A DNA stretch of 64,000 nucleotides from Parelaphostrongylus tenuis (lineage: Eukaryota; Nematoda; Chromadorea; Rhabditida; Metastrongylidae), in assembly GCA_019055375.1 (NCBI GenBank), contig JAHQIW010007046.1, positions 248,001 to 312,000 of the forward strand. The letters run 5' to 3'. Position 1 is the first letter of the stretch; each line of letters starts with the position of its first letter. The notes beneath the pieces were generated by a model. It was not told where the DNA came from and did not search any database. It saw only the letters and a list, made by a program, of their open reading frames with translations. Positions 21,925-33,015 of this stretch are shown one piece after another. The position numbers were made by a program, and so were the translations under genes.

Positions 21925-22205
21925 ACATGATCAAGCGCTCGGCGTTGATCAATGCCTGAAAAATGGGCTATGCATTCGTCTTCAATTTTTAACCTCGTTT
22001 GAGATGATTTGATGCATATCTGGCCTCTGAAGTGACACGTGGTGGCCTGCCGCTCTATCGAGTCAGTGCTGCTTATCCTCCCAGACAAGTCTGAGACCTA
22101 TTCGGTATCAATTTGCCGACTACGGAGAGATGGATGGCTTGGTGAGCCATGAGCGCGAGATCGAAGCATCGACGTTGTGTGCGACAGAGAGCGCCTCTAA
22201 AAACT
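21925..22205 (-). repeat. SINE family A
   Basis: Minus orientation: aagcgctcggcgttgatcaa, tcagtgctgcttatcctccc, agacaagtctgagacctatt and ggatggcttggtgagccatg. It ends in the tRNA-like head near gttgtgtgcgacagagagcg. Confidence 0.75.
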
Positions 22206-23280
22206 GCAATACATGTGCACCTGCGGCGGGGATATGGGGATTTATTTCGTGGATTGGTGGTTCTAAACAGACACTATTATCATTAAATGATGAGATGCCA
22301 CAAAAGAGGCGTCTATAAAGGCTTTTTTCAAGCAAAAAAAAATCACCCATGAGTCGAAATTTCTTCTATGTTCAACGGGAAAACAGTTTCTTTGCGGAAG
22401 CAACATATTTCCTGGTGTTATATAGCGCTTGTTTCTTTATACACTCCATTTTTTTCGCAGACATTCGATAGCTTGAAAGATGCCCACTTTGGAAGAAGGC
22501 TCTGTTTGTGAAATATCGTTCATACTGCGTTTTACCAATGAAAAAATTGTAACGTTTCGCTTCCGGAGTGCGCTGCTTCAACTTCACAGCAGATATTTTG
22601 GCACTTTAGTAGATTTTTAGACATTCGCAAAATTAGATAATTGTTGGAGGGACTTTATGATTGCAATATCACCAGAAAGAAGCGCCCAGTCTTCCTACAA
22701 TCCTTAGTTTTCAGTGCGAAATCTACATGGATTGGAAACAACGCACTAACTCATTATTCCCAATGAAAGTTTTCTAGAAGGAACTTAACTGAAGGACTTT
22801 GTGGCATTTGTCCCTAGCAAAGCTTATAGAGCTTTCACTCATCTACTTGAGTACTTCTTTGTAGATTTCCATTAGTTTTGAATAATGTGCAAATTCTGGA
22901 CGTAGGGCGAGATTCAAATCCTTATTTAACCCTTTCTGGGGCGTGTGCTAGCCATTATGATACCGGCTTTATTTCAGCCATCGCTCTTCCTTCGACACAG
23001 TTTTATAGACCTGTCAGCAACCAATCGCCAACGGTTTGAGCTGAGAGCGGTGACGGCATTGAACCTAATCACACTTGACAGATATTGGATATATGTATTT
23101 TGTACAAGCCTGTTGACAGTTGGTTGAGTGCAGCTCGATACAACTGTGTCGAAGAAAGAGTGATAGCAGATCGTGTGCCGCTAGTGCAATGGTTTGCACA
23201 CGCCTCTGAAAATTTGAAATGCAGCTTCAGATCCCGTCCGACGTTCAGAGTTCTGTACAGCGCTCAACATCAGTGAGATA
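22206..23280. other. Intergenic, no gene seen
   Basis: It includes tttataaaggcttttttcaa-type MITE debris similar to 35740-35850 and an AT-rich filler. No coding region was recognised. Confidence 0.35.
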
Positions 23281-23284
23281 TCTA

Positions 23285-25485
23285 TATAATATATATATAT
23301 CACCTGTATCACCTGTCGTCCCGTTGATCGTCGAGTGACTCGAGCGGGTACCAGCAACTCTTCCATTTTTCCCTATCGCGTGCAAGAGTAGCCCAGTGGG
23401 TCCTCCTTGCTCTAGGAATTCGCTGAGCATCATATCTTTCTTCCATCGCTTTCGTGAAGAAATCGGACCAACGGGTCAGTGGTCTTCCTTTAGAGCGCTT
23501 GACGTCCCGAGGAATCCAGTCGGTAACGGCTCTCGTCCATCGGTTGTCGTTGAAGCGCATCACGTGTCCGGCCCACCTTATTTTCGATATCCTGGCGTGT
23601 AGAACGGCGTCTCTGATTTTCGATCGTTGACGTAGGTCGGAAGTTCGGATCCTTTGTCTCATTTGCGAAATACGAGATACTCCTAGCATCGACCTTTCGA
23701 CTGCGCGTTCGATAACGGCAAGTGATCTTTCATCCTGCTTACGTAGCGACCAGGTTTCTGCTGCATACGTTAGGGCAGGGATAATTGTCGAGTCGAAAAG
23801 GTGGGCACGGAGTCGGATGTTCTTTGTCCTCTTCACTACATCTTCGATGCTCTTAAACGTTCCCCAAGCCGCTCGTTTCCTCCTGCTCAACTCTGGGGCT
23901 AGGTCGTTCATCATGTTGATTTCACGACCTAGATAGATGTAACTGGAGCATTCGGAAATTGTCGTTCCGTTGAGCGTGAATGGGGCATTAGAAACCCATC
24001 CGTTCCTCATGAACATTGTTTTCGTTAGATTCAGTTGAAGACCGATCTTTCCACAGGCGTTATCGAAATCAGTCAACATTCGTTGCGCTTGGCTGATGTT
24101 TGGTGTTATGAGAACGATATCGTCAGCAAAGCGAAGATGGTTTAATTGTCGACCGTCAATTTTCACTCCCATTTCGTCCCATTCTAATGTTCGCATGACG
24201 TTTTGTAGGGTGGCAGTGAATAGTTTTGGCGATATTGTATCGCCTTGTCGAACCCCTCTTCTTACGTCCAATGGTGATATTGTTGTAGAATGGAGATATT
24301 CTGGTCGTGAAATCTTTATAAAGCTCACGAAGGAACATTATGTACCGAGTAGGGACGCCCTGGTTATCCAGAGCCTCTATAACCGCTTCTGTTTCCACTG
24401 AATCAAAGGCTTTTTTCAGATCGATAAAAGTGAGACAGAGTGGTTGTTTGTACTCTCGCGAAACTTCAATGAGTCTTGTGATCGTGTGGATGTGGTCCAT
24501 GGTACTAAACCCTTTTCTGAACCCTGCTTGTTCGCATGGCTGTCCTTCGTCCAGTGTTCTGTCAATCCTGTTTCAGGATGACTCGAGTAAAGAGTTTATA
24601 GACAACGGACAGCAAGCAGATTGGGCGATAATTGCCTATGTCGTGAAGGTCTCCCTTTTTGAACAACAATACGGTCTTGCTGGTTTTCCATTGAATAGGG
24701 ACCTTGCATTCTGACAGGTAGCGAGTGAAGAGCCGAGCCAGGGTGTTGATGAGAACTGGCGGCAGGTTTTCAGGTGTTCTGGTCTAATCCTGTCTGGACC
24801 GGGTGTTGTTCTGTTTTTCACCGACGATATAGCATGTCGGATTTCGGAAGGAAGGACCGGTGGAACGACATATTCGTCCTCTTTCAATTTATATGACGGT
24901 AAGAGAACACGGCTAGCGAAGAGATCCGAGTAGTACTGGTGGATGATTTTCTCATAGCCCTTCTGGAAGCTGTAAGTGTCCCGTCAGGGTATCGGAGTGC
25001 AATCATCTTGGTCTTATAGTTGGCGAAGCCTCGCTGGGCTTTGCGAATGCTCTTCCCAGCTTCTGCAGCTTCTGCCATAACTGCTGCTCTTCTCTCTTTA
25101 AGGTCTTCTTTTATCGCTTCTCTGCATCGTTTCGCAAGTTCGGACGTAAGGTTTCGGTTGCCTGCGGCTCGTGCGATTCCACGTTGACGTATCAGCTCGA
25201 GTGTCTGCGGAGACAAGCGTCTCTTCGTGACCTTAGGACTTTCGGCTTTTTTAGCGCCAACGTGAAGATATTCAACGAGTCGATCGTATTTTTCGTCGAT
25301 GTTGTCGACAACGGTATCGTCCCAAGAGCCGACTAATGATTTGAATACATCCTAGTTTATGGTAGTTCTGGGACTTCGTTGTTTGTATTTAGCGGCTTTC
25401 TCTCCTCTCCTCGAAAATTGGTACGTTGCGCGAAGGAGGCGATGGTCTCATCCCGTGTAGAATTTGGGAACAACAGCGACGTCGG
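23285..25485 (-). mobile_element. RTE-clade non-LTR retrotransposon, 5'-truncated
   Basis: Read on the minus strand, the order is: the end of an APE endonuclease (about 25485-25370; the SDHR-type motif, here DHRLLRA); the linker RSPRTTIN and LSPQTLELIRQRGIARAAGN; then the RT. Readable RT blocks are TPGPDRIRPEHLK, TFIDLKKAFDSVETEAVIEA, RRGVRQGDTISPKLF and LRFADDIVLI (the FADD active site), then LNLTKTMFM. The RTE-typical C-terminus follows: RWAGHVMRFNDNRWTRAVTD and GRPLTRWSDFFTKAM, ending at DDR with a stop near 23309. Frameshifts split it into at least four frames (25216-24884, 24887-24636, 24500-24156, 24328-23309). The 3' end has a short tandem tail of ACAGGTGAT type running into a TA repeat. 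The 5' truncation inside the endonuclease is typical of target-primed insertion. Confidence 0.92.
23309..24328 (-). pseudogene. RTE reverse transcriptase, C-terminal 339 codons
   Basis: This is the longest frame of the RTE copy. It has SPKLF, the catalytic FADD at about residue 68, the thumb and the C-terminal RTE domain with ARDREKWKSCWYPLESLDDQ. The frame is open here, but the upstream RT blocks are in other frames. No active enzyme is therefore expected without the parts that are missing. Confidence 0.85.
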
Positions 25486-25487
25486 CT

Positions 25488-25505
25488 ATATATATATATA
25501 TATAA
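25488..25505. repeat. TA microsatellite between RTE and SINE
   Basis: A run of alternating TA separates the truncated 5' end of the RTE copy from the SINE head at 25505. Confidence 0.8.
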
Positions 25506-25803
25506 GAGCGCATGTGGCGCAGTGGTTAGAGGTGCCATGCGTCGCACACGAGGTCACTGGTTCGATCTCGCGCTCATGGCTCACCAAGCCATCCATCCCT
25601 CCGGGGTAGGTAAATTGGTACCAGACAGGTCTCAGACTTGTCTGGGAGGATAAGCATCACTGACTCGGTTCAGCGGGAGGCCACCGCGAGTCGTTGTAAA
25701 GGCCAGATGTGCATTCAATCACCTCAAACGAAGTTGGAAATTGAAGTCGAATGCGTGGCGCATCCCTCAGGGATAGATTAACGCCGAGAGCTTTATCCTT
25801 TTA
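25505..25803 (+). repeat. SINE family A, well preserved
   Basis: Head: gcgcatgtggcgcagtggtt (A-box TGGCGCAGTGG) and ggttcgatctcgc (B-box-like GGTTCGATCTC). The body follows: ccatccatccctccgggg, ggtaaattggtaccagacag, gtctgggaggataagca, aaggccagatgtgcattcaa, ending gccgagagctttatcctttt and a TA run. The A/B spacing and the 5' position are those of a Pol III promoter of tRNA origin. It is the best copy, with 57570, for defining the family. Confidence 0.85.
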
Positions 25804-25884
25804 TATATATATATATATATATATTTGTAACATCATACCACCGCTAAAGCGGTTAGATAAAAAGACTTCTGATTCTCTTCCTTT

Positions 25885-26620
25885 GTTCGGGAACAAATGA
25901 ATATTCGACCCCATTCGCTGGGCAGTAACTTGTCGCAAGAGTATTAGTATCATGTGAAAGCTTATCTGAAAAGACTTTTTTATAGCGCTGTAAAATCCGA
26001 AAAAAAATGCTTCATATCGGCTGTGCAATTTAACTATTACTTCGCTGGAAGCATGAAAAGCACATGAACGTGTAGAGAAAATAGAGTATCAGAGTCACAC
26101 GCTTGATCTGGAGATCCTTTCAAAACGCAGAAGCACTTGCAATTTTAACAACCTTCGCACTTTCATGTAAGAAAATCGATTGATCATCGCGCCAGCCCCC
26201 CTGCCGCCTTACTTCGCGGCCCACGAGTTGGCCAAAGAACACATGTTCGCGTATGTGAGTCAATATTATTTTCATTGCTACACAGTGTTGGAATCCCTCA
26301 ATCTTACGCAATCAAATGATTACTGGGGGTCTAAAGAAGGATCTCTGTGTGGGGAGGAGTAAAACACAAATGTTTTTTTGTTTCTCTTATAACGCTATCA
26401 AAGAGCTTTCCCGAAATCAAACACATTTTTGAGTTCTTCGAGACTTATGCTAACGAAGCAGTACTAGCAGTCTAGTTAGGTGTTTTGTTTAGCGGACTAT
26501 AAAGTGGCCACGTGCCTCTCTAGCCAGAGATTTGAGCTCCCGAATGATTACTGACACTCCTATGAAAACATCTTGTTCACCGAGACGAGTCGTTTCTTCA
26601 TTTGTTTCCTGATAACGGAG
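25885..26620. mobile_element. Long-armed fold-back DNA element
   Basis: The left arm ggaacaaatgaatattcgac, cccattcgctgggcagtaac and agagtattagtatc is mirrored by tgattactgacactcctatg and cttcatttgtttcctg on the right. The interior has tatagcgctgtaaaatccg and cgagacttatgctaacgaag, both shared with 62748-63520. Confidence 0.65.
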
Positions 26621-27885
26621 AAGAATTAATAATTACCTAAACTACAATAGTGCAAAATCTCTTCTATAACCATATAGAAATTCCAGCGCTCTAAGTGCGC
26701 GATCTCGGGAACTGTCAAGTTTTATCGATGGAGTTCGATCACATTGCAATGCACAGGATCATTTCCCAAACAACTCATTGTTTTGTTATTGTTTCGGCAA
26801 GCTTCTACCAAAACTGGTCTTATTATAGTCTGTTCTATCATATGTTTGCATTTGTCTTCGACTAAACACTTCCCAGTGGTGATAAAAATCTGGTTTACAT
26901 TAGAAAACTACCAGTTCGCAGCATGATCCATGCGCCTGTCACGTCATTGATCAGCGTAAGACTCAAGGGTTAACCATTCATGCATATGAATTAAACAGAA
27001 TAGAATAGCAAGAGCTGGCTATTGTAATCAAAACTGATTGCATTTTGAAATATATTTGCTTTGTGAGGTATTTTTATTCAGTACTTTTCGGTTATCGGTA
27101 ATTACGCTGTACACTTGGCATATTTTGTTTTTAAAAAGTCTTTCCTTCTTTTAGATTTTGTACGCCATTATAAAGCTTGGAACTCGCCGATTTCAATGTA
27201 TATTTGCTCTGTAAAAGGACTCCTAATAGCGCTGTAGCATGTAAAAAACATTGGGTTTCGCCACTCTACGTCCATTTCTTGTAAGCTGGGGTGTGCCATG
27301 GTTGTGTGTCCACCGTGTGGTTGATCGACTGACTACACGATTTGTGTTACAAGAAATGTGACAAGCAAAGCCATCGAATCTAAGGCTTTTTTTCCGCTTT
27401 GAAAAAGTCTTAGAGACAAAAAATTCTGAATATGATACCTCAAAATTGATTTCTGCACCTTCATATGCTTTTCGTGCATAGATCTAGGCTGCATAGACTT
27501 AGATTTATTAGCGAGTTTATTTGGCAATGTAAATAGTTATAGAAAGCCTGAGCTTATAGTACGATAGAGCGAAGTTTTGTTCTTCACTTACAACACAAAA
27601 AGCTACGAATCTCTATAAGACGGAGAAAAGATTCAAGATAAATAATAAAATTACACACGATAACGTGGCTACTTGTTAAACGTGTTCTCTCACTGCTTTA
27701 ACGTTGTGATGAGGCCTATTTACCATACAAGTACACTTTCTAAATCATCGAGCTTGTGACCTTTTGAGTGATTAAGGTTATGAAAAGCCCTCCTTTGAAC
27801 GAATGACTACCGGCAACCAAAAGTACCAGTTATTTCACAAAATCAGGCTTTTGGCTACCGACCATAGTGTCATGCAAGAGGAGCT
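26621..27885. other. Intergenic, no gene seen
   Basis: It includes one diverged GCGCTGTA-family unit near 27180-27270 (taatagcgctgtagcatgta, then gggtttcgcc). The small open frames have no recognisable content. Confidence 0.4.
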
Positions 27886-27886
27886 C

Positions 27887-27887
27887 G

Positions 27888-27922
<35 letters not shown>

Positions 27923-27930
27923 CAAGTGTA
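27887..27930. repeat. TA microsatellite
   Basis: Alternating TA with a few TG interruptions, directly upstream of a family B SINE. Confidence 0.85.
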
Positions 27931-27944
27931 TATACACATATAAA

Positions 27945-28150
27945 GGCACCCTGGCTGAGTGATTGTGATGCTCGTCGCGGCGCGCGTGGAGCCGAGATCT
28001 ACCTCCCAACACTCCGGCAGTCAACAAGAACGCCCTGTAAGACGTCACAGCCAGGCTATCTTCGACATTGCAAAGATACATGCTCGACAAGTAGTCTTCG
28101 TCATTCAAGAAGAAGGCCAAAAACGAATTGAATGCTAGAAGTACTGGAAT
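27945..28150 (+). repeat. SINE family B
   Basis: caccctggctgagtgattgt with gatgctcgtcgcggcgcgcg forms the tRNA-like head. The body is cactccggcagtcaacaaga, cagccaggctatcttcgac and gaattgaatgctagaagtac. Confidence 0.75.
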
Positions 28151-28199
28151 TGGGGCAATAAAAATTGTGATGGAGTCAAGTAAATAAATAAATTAGTGA

Positions 28200-28470
28200 A
28201 GGATAAAGGATAGAGCTCTCGGCGTTGATCAATCCCTGAGGGATGCGCAATGCATTCGACTTCAATTTTTAACTTCGTTTGAGGTGATTGAATGCATATC
28301 TGGCCTTTACAATGACTCGCGGTGGCCTCCCGCTGAACCGAGTCAGTGCTGCTTATCCTCCCAGACAAGCCTGAGACCTGCCTGGTACCAATCTACCGAC
28401 TCCGGAGGGATGGATGGCTTGGTGAGCCATGAGCGCGAGATCGAACCATTGACCTCGTGTGGTACAGACC
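28200..28470 (-). repeat. SINE family A
   Basis: Minus orientation, good match: agagctctcggcgttgatca, ttgaggtgattgaatgcata, ctgcttatcctcccagacaa and gatggcttggtgagccatga. It ends at cgaaccattgacctcgtgtg. Confidence 0.8.
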
Positions 28471-28494
28471 CGTGTTCAAATAAATTATCATATT

Positions 28495-28615
28495 CATATA
28501 TATGCATATACACACGTGTTTATACTCAAATTTATACATGTATATACATAGATACATATGTATATATATGGTACATATGCATATACATATCTACCTATGT
28601 ATATGTATGTGCAAC
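28495..28615. repeat. Imperfect AT-rich microsatellite (TATACA/TATATG)
   Basis: Runs such as tatatatatggtacatatgc and acatatctacctatgtatat. A small open frame across it is low-complexity Tyr/Ile/Thr and is not a gene. Confidence 0.8.
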
Positions 28616-29488
28616 AAAATTAGTTTTTTTAGTAGTCAGCTTTTACTGAAGACGTGACAAGCAAGTTTTTGAGATCTGTTTTGAGTTGTTTTCTCCAGAT
28701 TCCTTATTTTTTTACACAACATTGATTGAAAGCCAGGAATAGGGCTCTTTTGAGTTTGAAATTTGAACGATTGATCAATCGTGCACGCTTGCATAATCGA
28801 CCGCATGACTGTCAAGAGGGTCTGTTTGGAGCGATTTGGTGCTGATATTCGTGAGTATCAACTTGGGGCACCGATGCTCGAACAGTGGAGACGATGGAGC
28901 GTGGTCCCTCTTTCACTTTCAAGAGACTGAAGGCAATTTTAAGAGAGGTAGTTTCGATGTTATACAAATGACACAAAAACCGATGTCTTGATGCCTTTAT
29001 AGAATGTGCTTTTATATTTTAATGCTCATTGATTCAAACGATAACGTTGACTTATCTTGCGATTGGAATTGAGAAAGCAGTCAATATCAGTGACTAATAA
29101 TAGCATTTATCGATCACGATAGTAATACGCCACAGTAACATTCAGTACATGAGGTCTCGACTGTTTCGCCTTTTTCGCCGACCTATAAGAGTTAAATTTA
29201 TATGCAATCTACTCATCAAACACTTTCATAACTGAAGCAGATAAAACTCAGTGTACTGAGTATACTCAATAGTGAGTTCTATCTGCTTTAGTTAAGAAAG
29301 TGTTTGACTGAGAGATTGCATGTCAATTTGATTATTGCACATTCTGAAAAAGCGAATTGCCGAGACGTCAGTCACATGTTACTGTGCTGGATTTCTACTG
29401 TAATCGATAGACGTGATTATTATGAACTCCGGATCTGCTTATGAAACTGGATTATTTTGATACGTATTGAGATTTATTGAGCATCTTG
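28616..29488. other. Intergenic with one hammerhead-like relic
   Basis: Near 29344-29375 (+): CTGAAAA, AGCGAATTGCC, GAG, ACGT, C, AGTCAC. This is the same layout as 6214-6249 with two core changes. A mirrored pair around 29215-29320 (atcaaacactttcataactg and ttaagaaagtgtttgactga) forms a small fold-back. No gene was recognised. Confidence 0.4.
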
Positions 29489-29993
29489 TTGAAACTCCGA
29501 TGATCGTGCAACACGGCTTGATGTTAATATAAGACACATTGAAATACAAGGTGCTTATGATCGCGATATTGTAGCACGTGCAACCCGACGATGGCCGCCA
29601 CCAGGAAATTATTGGGATGTTGATCGTGTTATCGCCAAAGAAGAGAGATTAATTACCGACATAGAGCGGCTAATCAAACACAAGCCATATATCTGTGAAT
29701 GCAAAAGAGTCGACCTCAGGCGGGAGTTGAACCCGTGTTTCACTCATACTCACTGTTTCACTCACTCACTACTAGTGGGACCACATGTTACCACTCTGTC
29801 TTCAACAAAAACTAGCCAAGCTCTCAACAGTAAACCTTCAACGGGATCGTCGAGTGGTCACGTGTGGGCACTGTACCCATTTGAGGTGTTCAGGAGGCCA
29901 TGTACCTATGTATTGATACGCGATTGTTCAAAGGCTTTTTTTTGCTGGACAGAAAAATTATCGCAGATTTTCAATGACCCTTCGAAAGCTTAG
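29489..29993 (+). other. Unrecognised open frame of 168 codons without a start
   Basis: Stop-free from just after a TGA at 29486 to the stop at 29993. The first about 75 codons look protein-like: GAYDRDIVARATRRWPPPGN, YWDVDRVIAKEERLITDIER and LIKHKPYICECKRVDL. After that it runs through a tRNA-like SINE piece (minus strand, cgggttcaactcccgcct, about 29715-29735) and becomes less plausible. I recognise no family. It could be an exon or a decayed element protein. Confidence 0.3.
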
Positions 29994-30750
29994 TTCTCGG
30001 CTATCTCAATAATATGCTCGCTTTCTCAAAAACTCTTCTTATTGCGATGTAGTGACGAAAATAAGTTATCTTTTACACTCGCTTTACTCTATCTGCTCAG
30101 ATAGAGTATGTAGATTGCTTTCTGCTAAACTTTAAGTAGTCATTCGACAGCTCAAATTTCTGAAATTCCTGGGCTCAAATTGCTTTAGGAAACGTCTTTA
30201 TAGATCACTGTAGGAGCGAAAAGAAAATTACGTTTCGCGCTCAAAGTAGTTAGCCATTTGTTTAAAGTAAGTGACAAGGTCATTGATATTCATAAGTAAA
30301 ATTTATATGCTAATGACACTTTATCAATGCGACAAAATAGAATATCACAAAAAAACTTTTGTAAAGGTGATTTTGATAAAAAACCACAGCCACGTTTCGA
30401 AAAACTCTACATTTCTATGAGAAAATCACATTCTTGTAAGAACGAACGACTTCATTTACAACTGTTATTGGTAACTTTTTGTCTTATTCTGTCTATGGTT
30501 TTATGGTCATTTGATAAATTTAATAAGTGCTGATCTGAGCAGAAAACTTGTTTTACAAAAAATAAACTTTCATGGTGTTGTTTCTATAGGGAAAAGAAGA
30601 TAACATATTGCTTTTGGTGTAATTAGGTCGATGTTTTAACTTTGTACCGCATTTTATTGGGAGTTATATGGCGAAATTTGGACTCTTGAGAAGCTTTATT
30701 GCTTTGATGGTAGCGGCGTTTTCCAGGGCGTTCATTGCTGACTGCCGGAG
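29994..30750. other. Intergenic, GCGCTGTA-family debris
   Basis: Near 30195-30250, ctttatagatcactgtagga with aaattacgtttcgcgctcaa is a diverged unit of the dispersed MITE motif. The rest is AT-rich without recognisable genes. Confidence 0.35.
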
Positions 30751-30754
30751 TTTG

Positions 30755-30812
30755 AGGGTGTGGGTGTGGGAAGGGGAGCGGGGTGGAAGGGAGGGGGGGA
30801 GGGGGAGTTGTG
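30755..30812 (+). repeat. G-rich tract with G-quadruplex potential
   Basis: More than four runs of three or more G in about 55 bases (gggtgtgggaagggg, then ggaagggaggggggaggggg). It is the most G-skewed piece of the window. Function is unknown. Confidence 0.6.
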
Positions 30813-30846
30813 GGTTCAACCCCACGCAGCCTTTATCATCTATACT

Positions 30847-31310
30847 TTATTTTTTCATATGACCCATAATCATATTTTGCTGCGTATTCCAGAGCTCCCA
30901 GTATTGCACTCTTTGCCTGGTATCCATCGCCCAAAAGTTCTTCGAACATTTTGCGTGTAGTTTCGACTGCTGTTTGAGTAACTCGTCTCTCTCACGGGTG
31001 TCTTTGCTTGCGGTGTCAAACTCTTTGCTAATTTGAAGATAGCTCAGACAAAGAGTTTTCACAGCGTTGCAAGAAAGTTGGGGAAACGAGTCAAATTTGC
31101 ATCTTTATTTCTGATAGAATACATCACTTTACATTCGGCCACAGCGAGGGGCGAGCATTTCATTGGTGTTTTTTTCATTGCTGCTTTATTCCAATCCAAC
31201 ATTGAAGTTGACAACATTGACGGTGGAGAAGAATTATTCTTCGCTGGTCTCATCATGGCATTCAATGTAATGTGGCTAAGGGAGGTGAGAAAATCTAGAT
31301 ATAAGGTCAC
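30847..31310 (-). other. Two overlapping minus-strand open frames, possible frameshifted coding relic
   Basis: Frame 31310-31059 reads KMKTPMK-like basic sequence with NKDANLTRFPNFLATL at its end. Frame 31062-30847 continues with YLQISKEFDTASKDTRERDE and NFWAMDTRQRVQYWELWNTQ. The second is rich in charged and aromatic residues and looks protein-like. The frames overlap by four bases, as expected from one frameshift. No family was recognised. Confidence 0.25.
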
Positions 31311-31344
31311 TTCTGTTGTTGAGAATGCGAAGCGACAAGCATGA

Positions 31345-32570
31345 TGTAGTGTAGATGCTTTCTATTGTTTCTATTCTAAGTGGCTTATCTCCCAATCTCT
31401 GTAGCAAGTCCATATTAGAGACCTATCTTCTTTTTCTTTTATTGAACGTATAATGGTAGTTGAAGATGTGTTCCTATTGCGTTGGATTACTGATGTATTA
31501 GACAGAGGACTCCGGCACAGTAAGGATTGTGTCGAGAATGTCGGAGAAGGATCCGTTTATTTCATGCAGTCAGTGATTCATTATTTGGCTGCCAGTGGAT
31601 CACTACTGGATCACCGGCGAGCATCACTAAAGCACCGTAGTCGCGATCACTGGATCACTGTGTGGACCGCCGTCGGACCACTGCTTCATCACCGTGCAGC
31701 CACCACTGCACATCAATTTAAGTTTCAAAAGATAGGAAGTGCTAAGCAAGATGGTGAATAACAGAAAAGAACCTTTTTATCTTGAATAGGAGGCATGACT
31801 TTATTGCAGTTATGTCCTTATCACTAGAAGCGTTGTACACCCAGAGATTCTTCAAGGCTAAGAGCTTGATTTCTAGGACTAGTGGACAAAGAAGGAGTCA
31901 CCGGCTGAAGACACATGCTTTGTACAAGCAATGCGTCATGGCTACGCTTTCAGAGGTGCAAATTTTTCTATTATCTACGTTTATTTCAATTCTTTGCCCA
32001 TTTTCAGTCTATGCACACGACAACCATAATAGATAAGTAGAGATTATCGTTAAGTTTTTAAGTCTCTGATACTGAGGAAGCAAAGTTTACTAGGAAGCAT
32101 TGGCGATATCTCAAACGACCGGTAACCTTGCTGGAGATCCTTCAGACATGACCCATCTTCAACTTATCACAAAACTCCCTTTGGTGACGATAATAATTTG
32201 AGTTCCATTAGAAAACTGACATTGTCCTCCGACAGCGTTGCATGTCAAGCGAAAAATCAAGATAGTATCCAAAAGGTTAACTGTGTTTAATGCCGATATG
32301 CGCACCAGACCAAAGCCGTTGACCCTTTTGGGGCTATGGACCCACCTCTATGCATCCCTATTCCACAGCATGGTAACGCTGGACGATCTGCTTCATCTCC
32401 TCTACAGCTATGGCTCTCTTCGTGGGAACGCACTGGATGTATTAGATTATTTCAATTGTGTTCTATGTTATGGTATATGAGACATGTCATTTTGTCATAA
32501 GTGGAGATATAACACAATAATACAACTGAAGCAATTCAATAACACATTCATTGCGTTCCCATGCTGGGAA
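31345..32570. other. Intergenic, weak open frames only
   Basis: Open frames at 31453-31761 and 31782-31960 (+) contain some protein-like stretches (YTQRFFKAKSLISRTSGQRR) but no domain. A short repeat of ggatcac/gatcactggatcac lies at 31605-31665. Confidence 0.3.
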
Positions 32571-32708
32571 TTAGAGACCACAGAGGAAATTGATCCACGC
32601 CTCGAAAGTGATAAACAATCTCAAAGGAATCTGAGAAGAAGGGGACCAAAACGAGCCGCGCTACTGATGATAGAACAATTAAACCAAATGAATCAGAGCG
32701 GTGTATAA
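32570..32708 (+). other. Possible terminal exon, unrecognised
   Basis: After an acceptor-like ggaattag at about 32570 the frame reads ETTEEIDPRLESDKQSQRNL, then RRRGPKRAALLMIEQLNQM, and stops at 32708. The composition looks like a real polar C-terminus. No upstream exon could be linked. An RTE fragment lies immediately after it. Confidence 0.25.
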
Positions 32709-32727
32709 CAATCCAATTGCTTAAAAA

Positions 32728-33015
32728 AGTTACCTGTGTCATCTGTCGCCCCAATAATCATCGAGTGACTCGAGCCGGCACCAGTAGCACTTCCATTTTT
32801 CCCTATTGCGTGCAAACGTAGCCCAGTGAGCCCTCCTCGCTCCAGGGACTCGTGCTTTGTCCTCTACACTACATACTGGATGCTCTTAAACGTTCCCAAG
32901 CCGCTTGCTTTCTCCTGCTAAACTTTGGAGCTAGGTCAATCATCATGTTGATTTCACGACCTTTATAAACGTAACTAGAGCATTCGGAGGTGTTCGATTC
33001 GTTGAGCATGAATGG
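32728..33015 (-). mobile_element. Old RTE fragment with internal deletion
   Basis: ttacctgtgtcatctgtcgc and tcatcgagtgactcgagccg match the 3' end of the RTE copy at 23285. After gctccagggactcg the sequence jumps to the region around cttaaacgttcccaagccgc and tgttgatttcacgaccttta, so several hundred bases are deleted. It is more diverged than the 55.6 kb copy. Confidence 0.8.

Noticed and set aside
23396..24714. Plus-strand frames over the RTE copy
   Set aside because: They are antisense shadows of the reverse transcriptase ORF.
28284..28649. 121-codon plus frame over SINE A and an AT microsatellite
   Set aside because: It is made only of repeat sequence with low-complexity Tyr/Ile/Thr.
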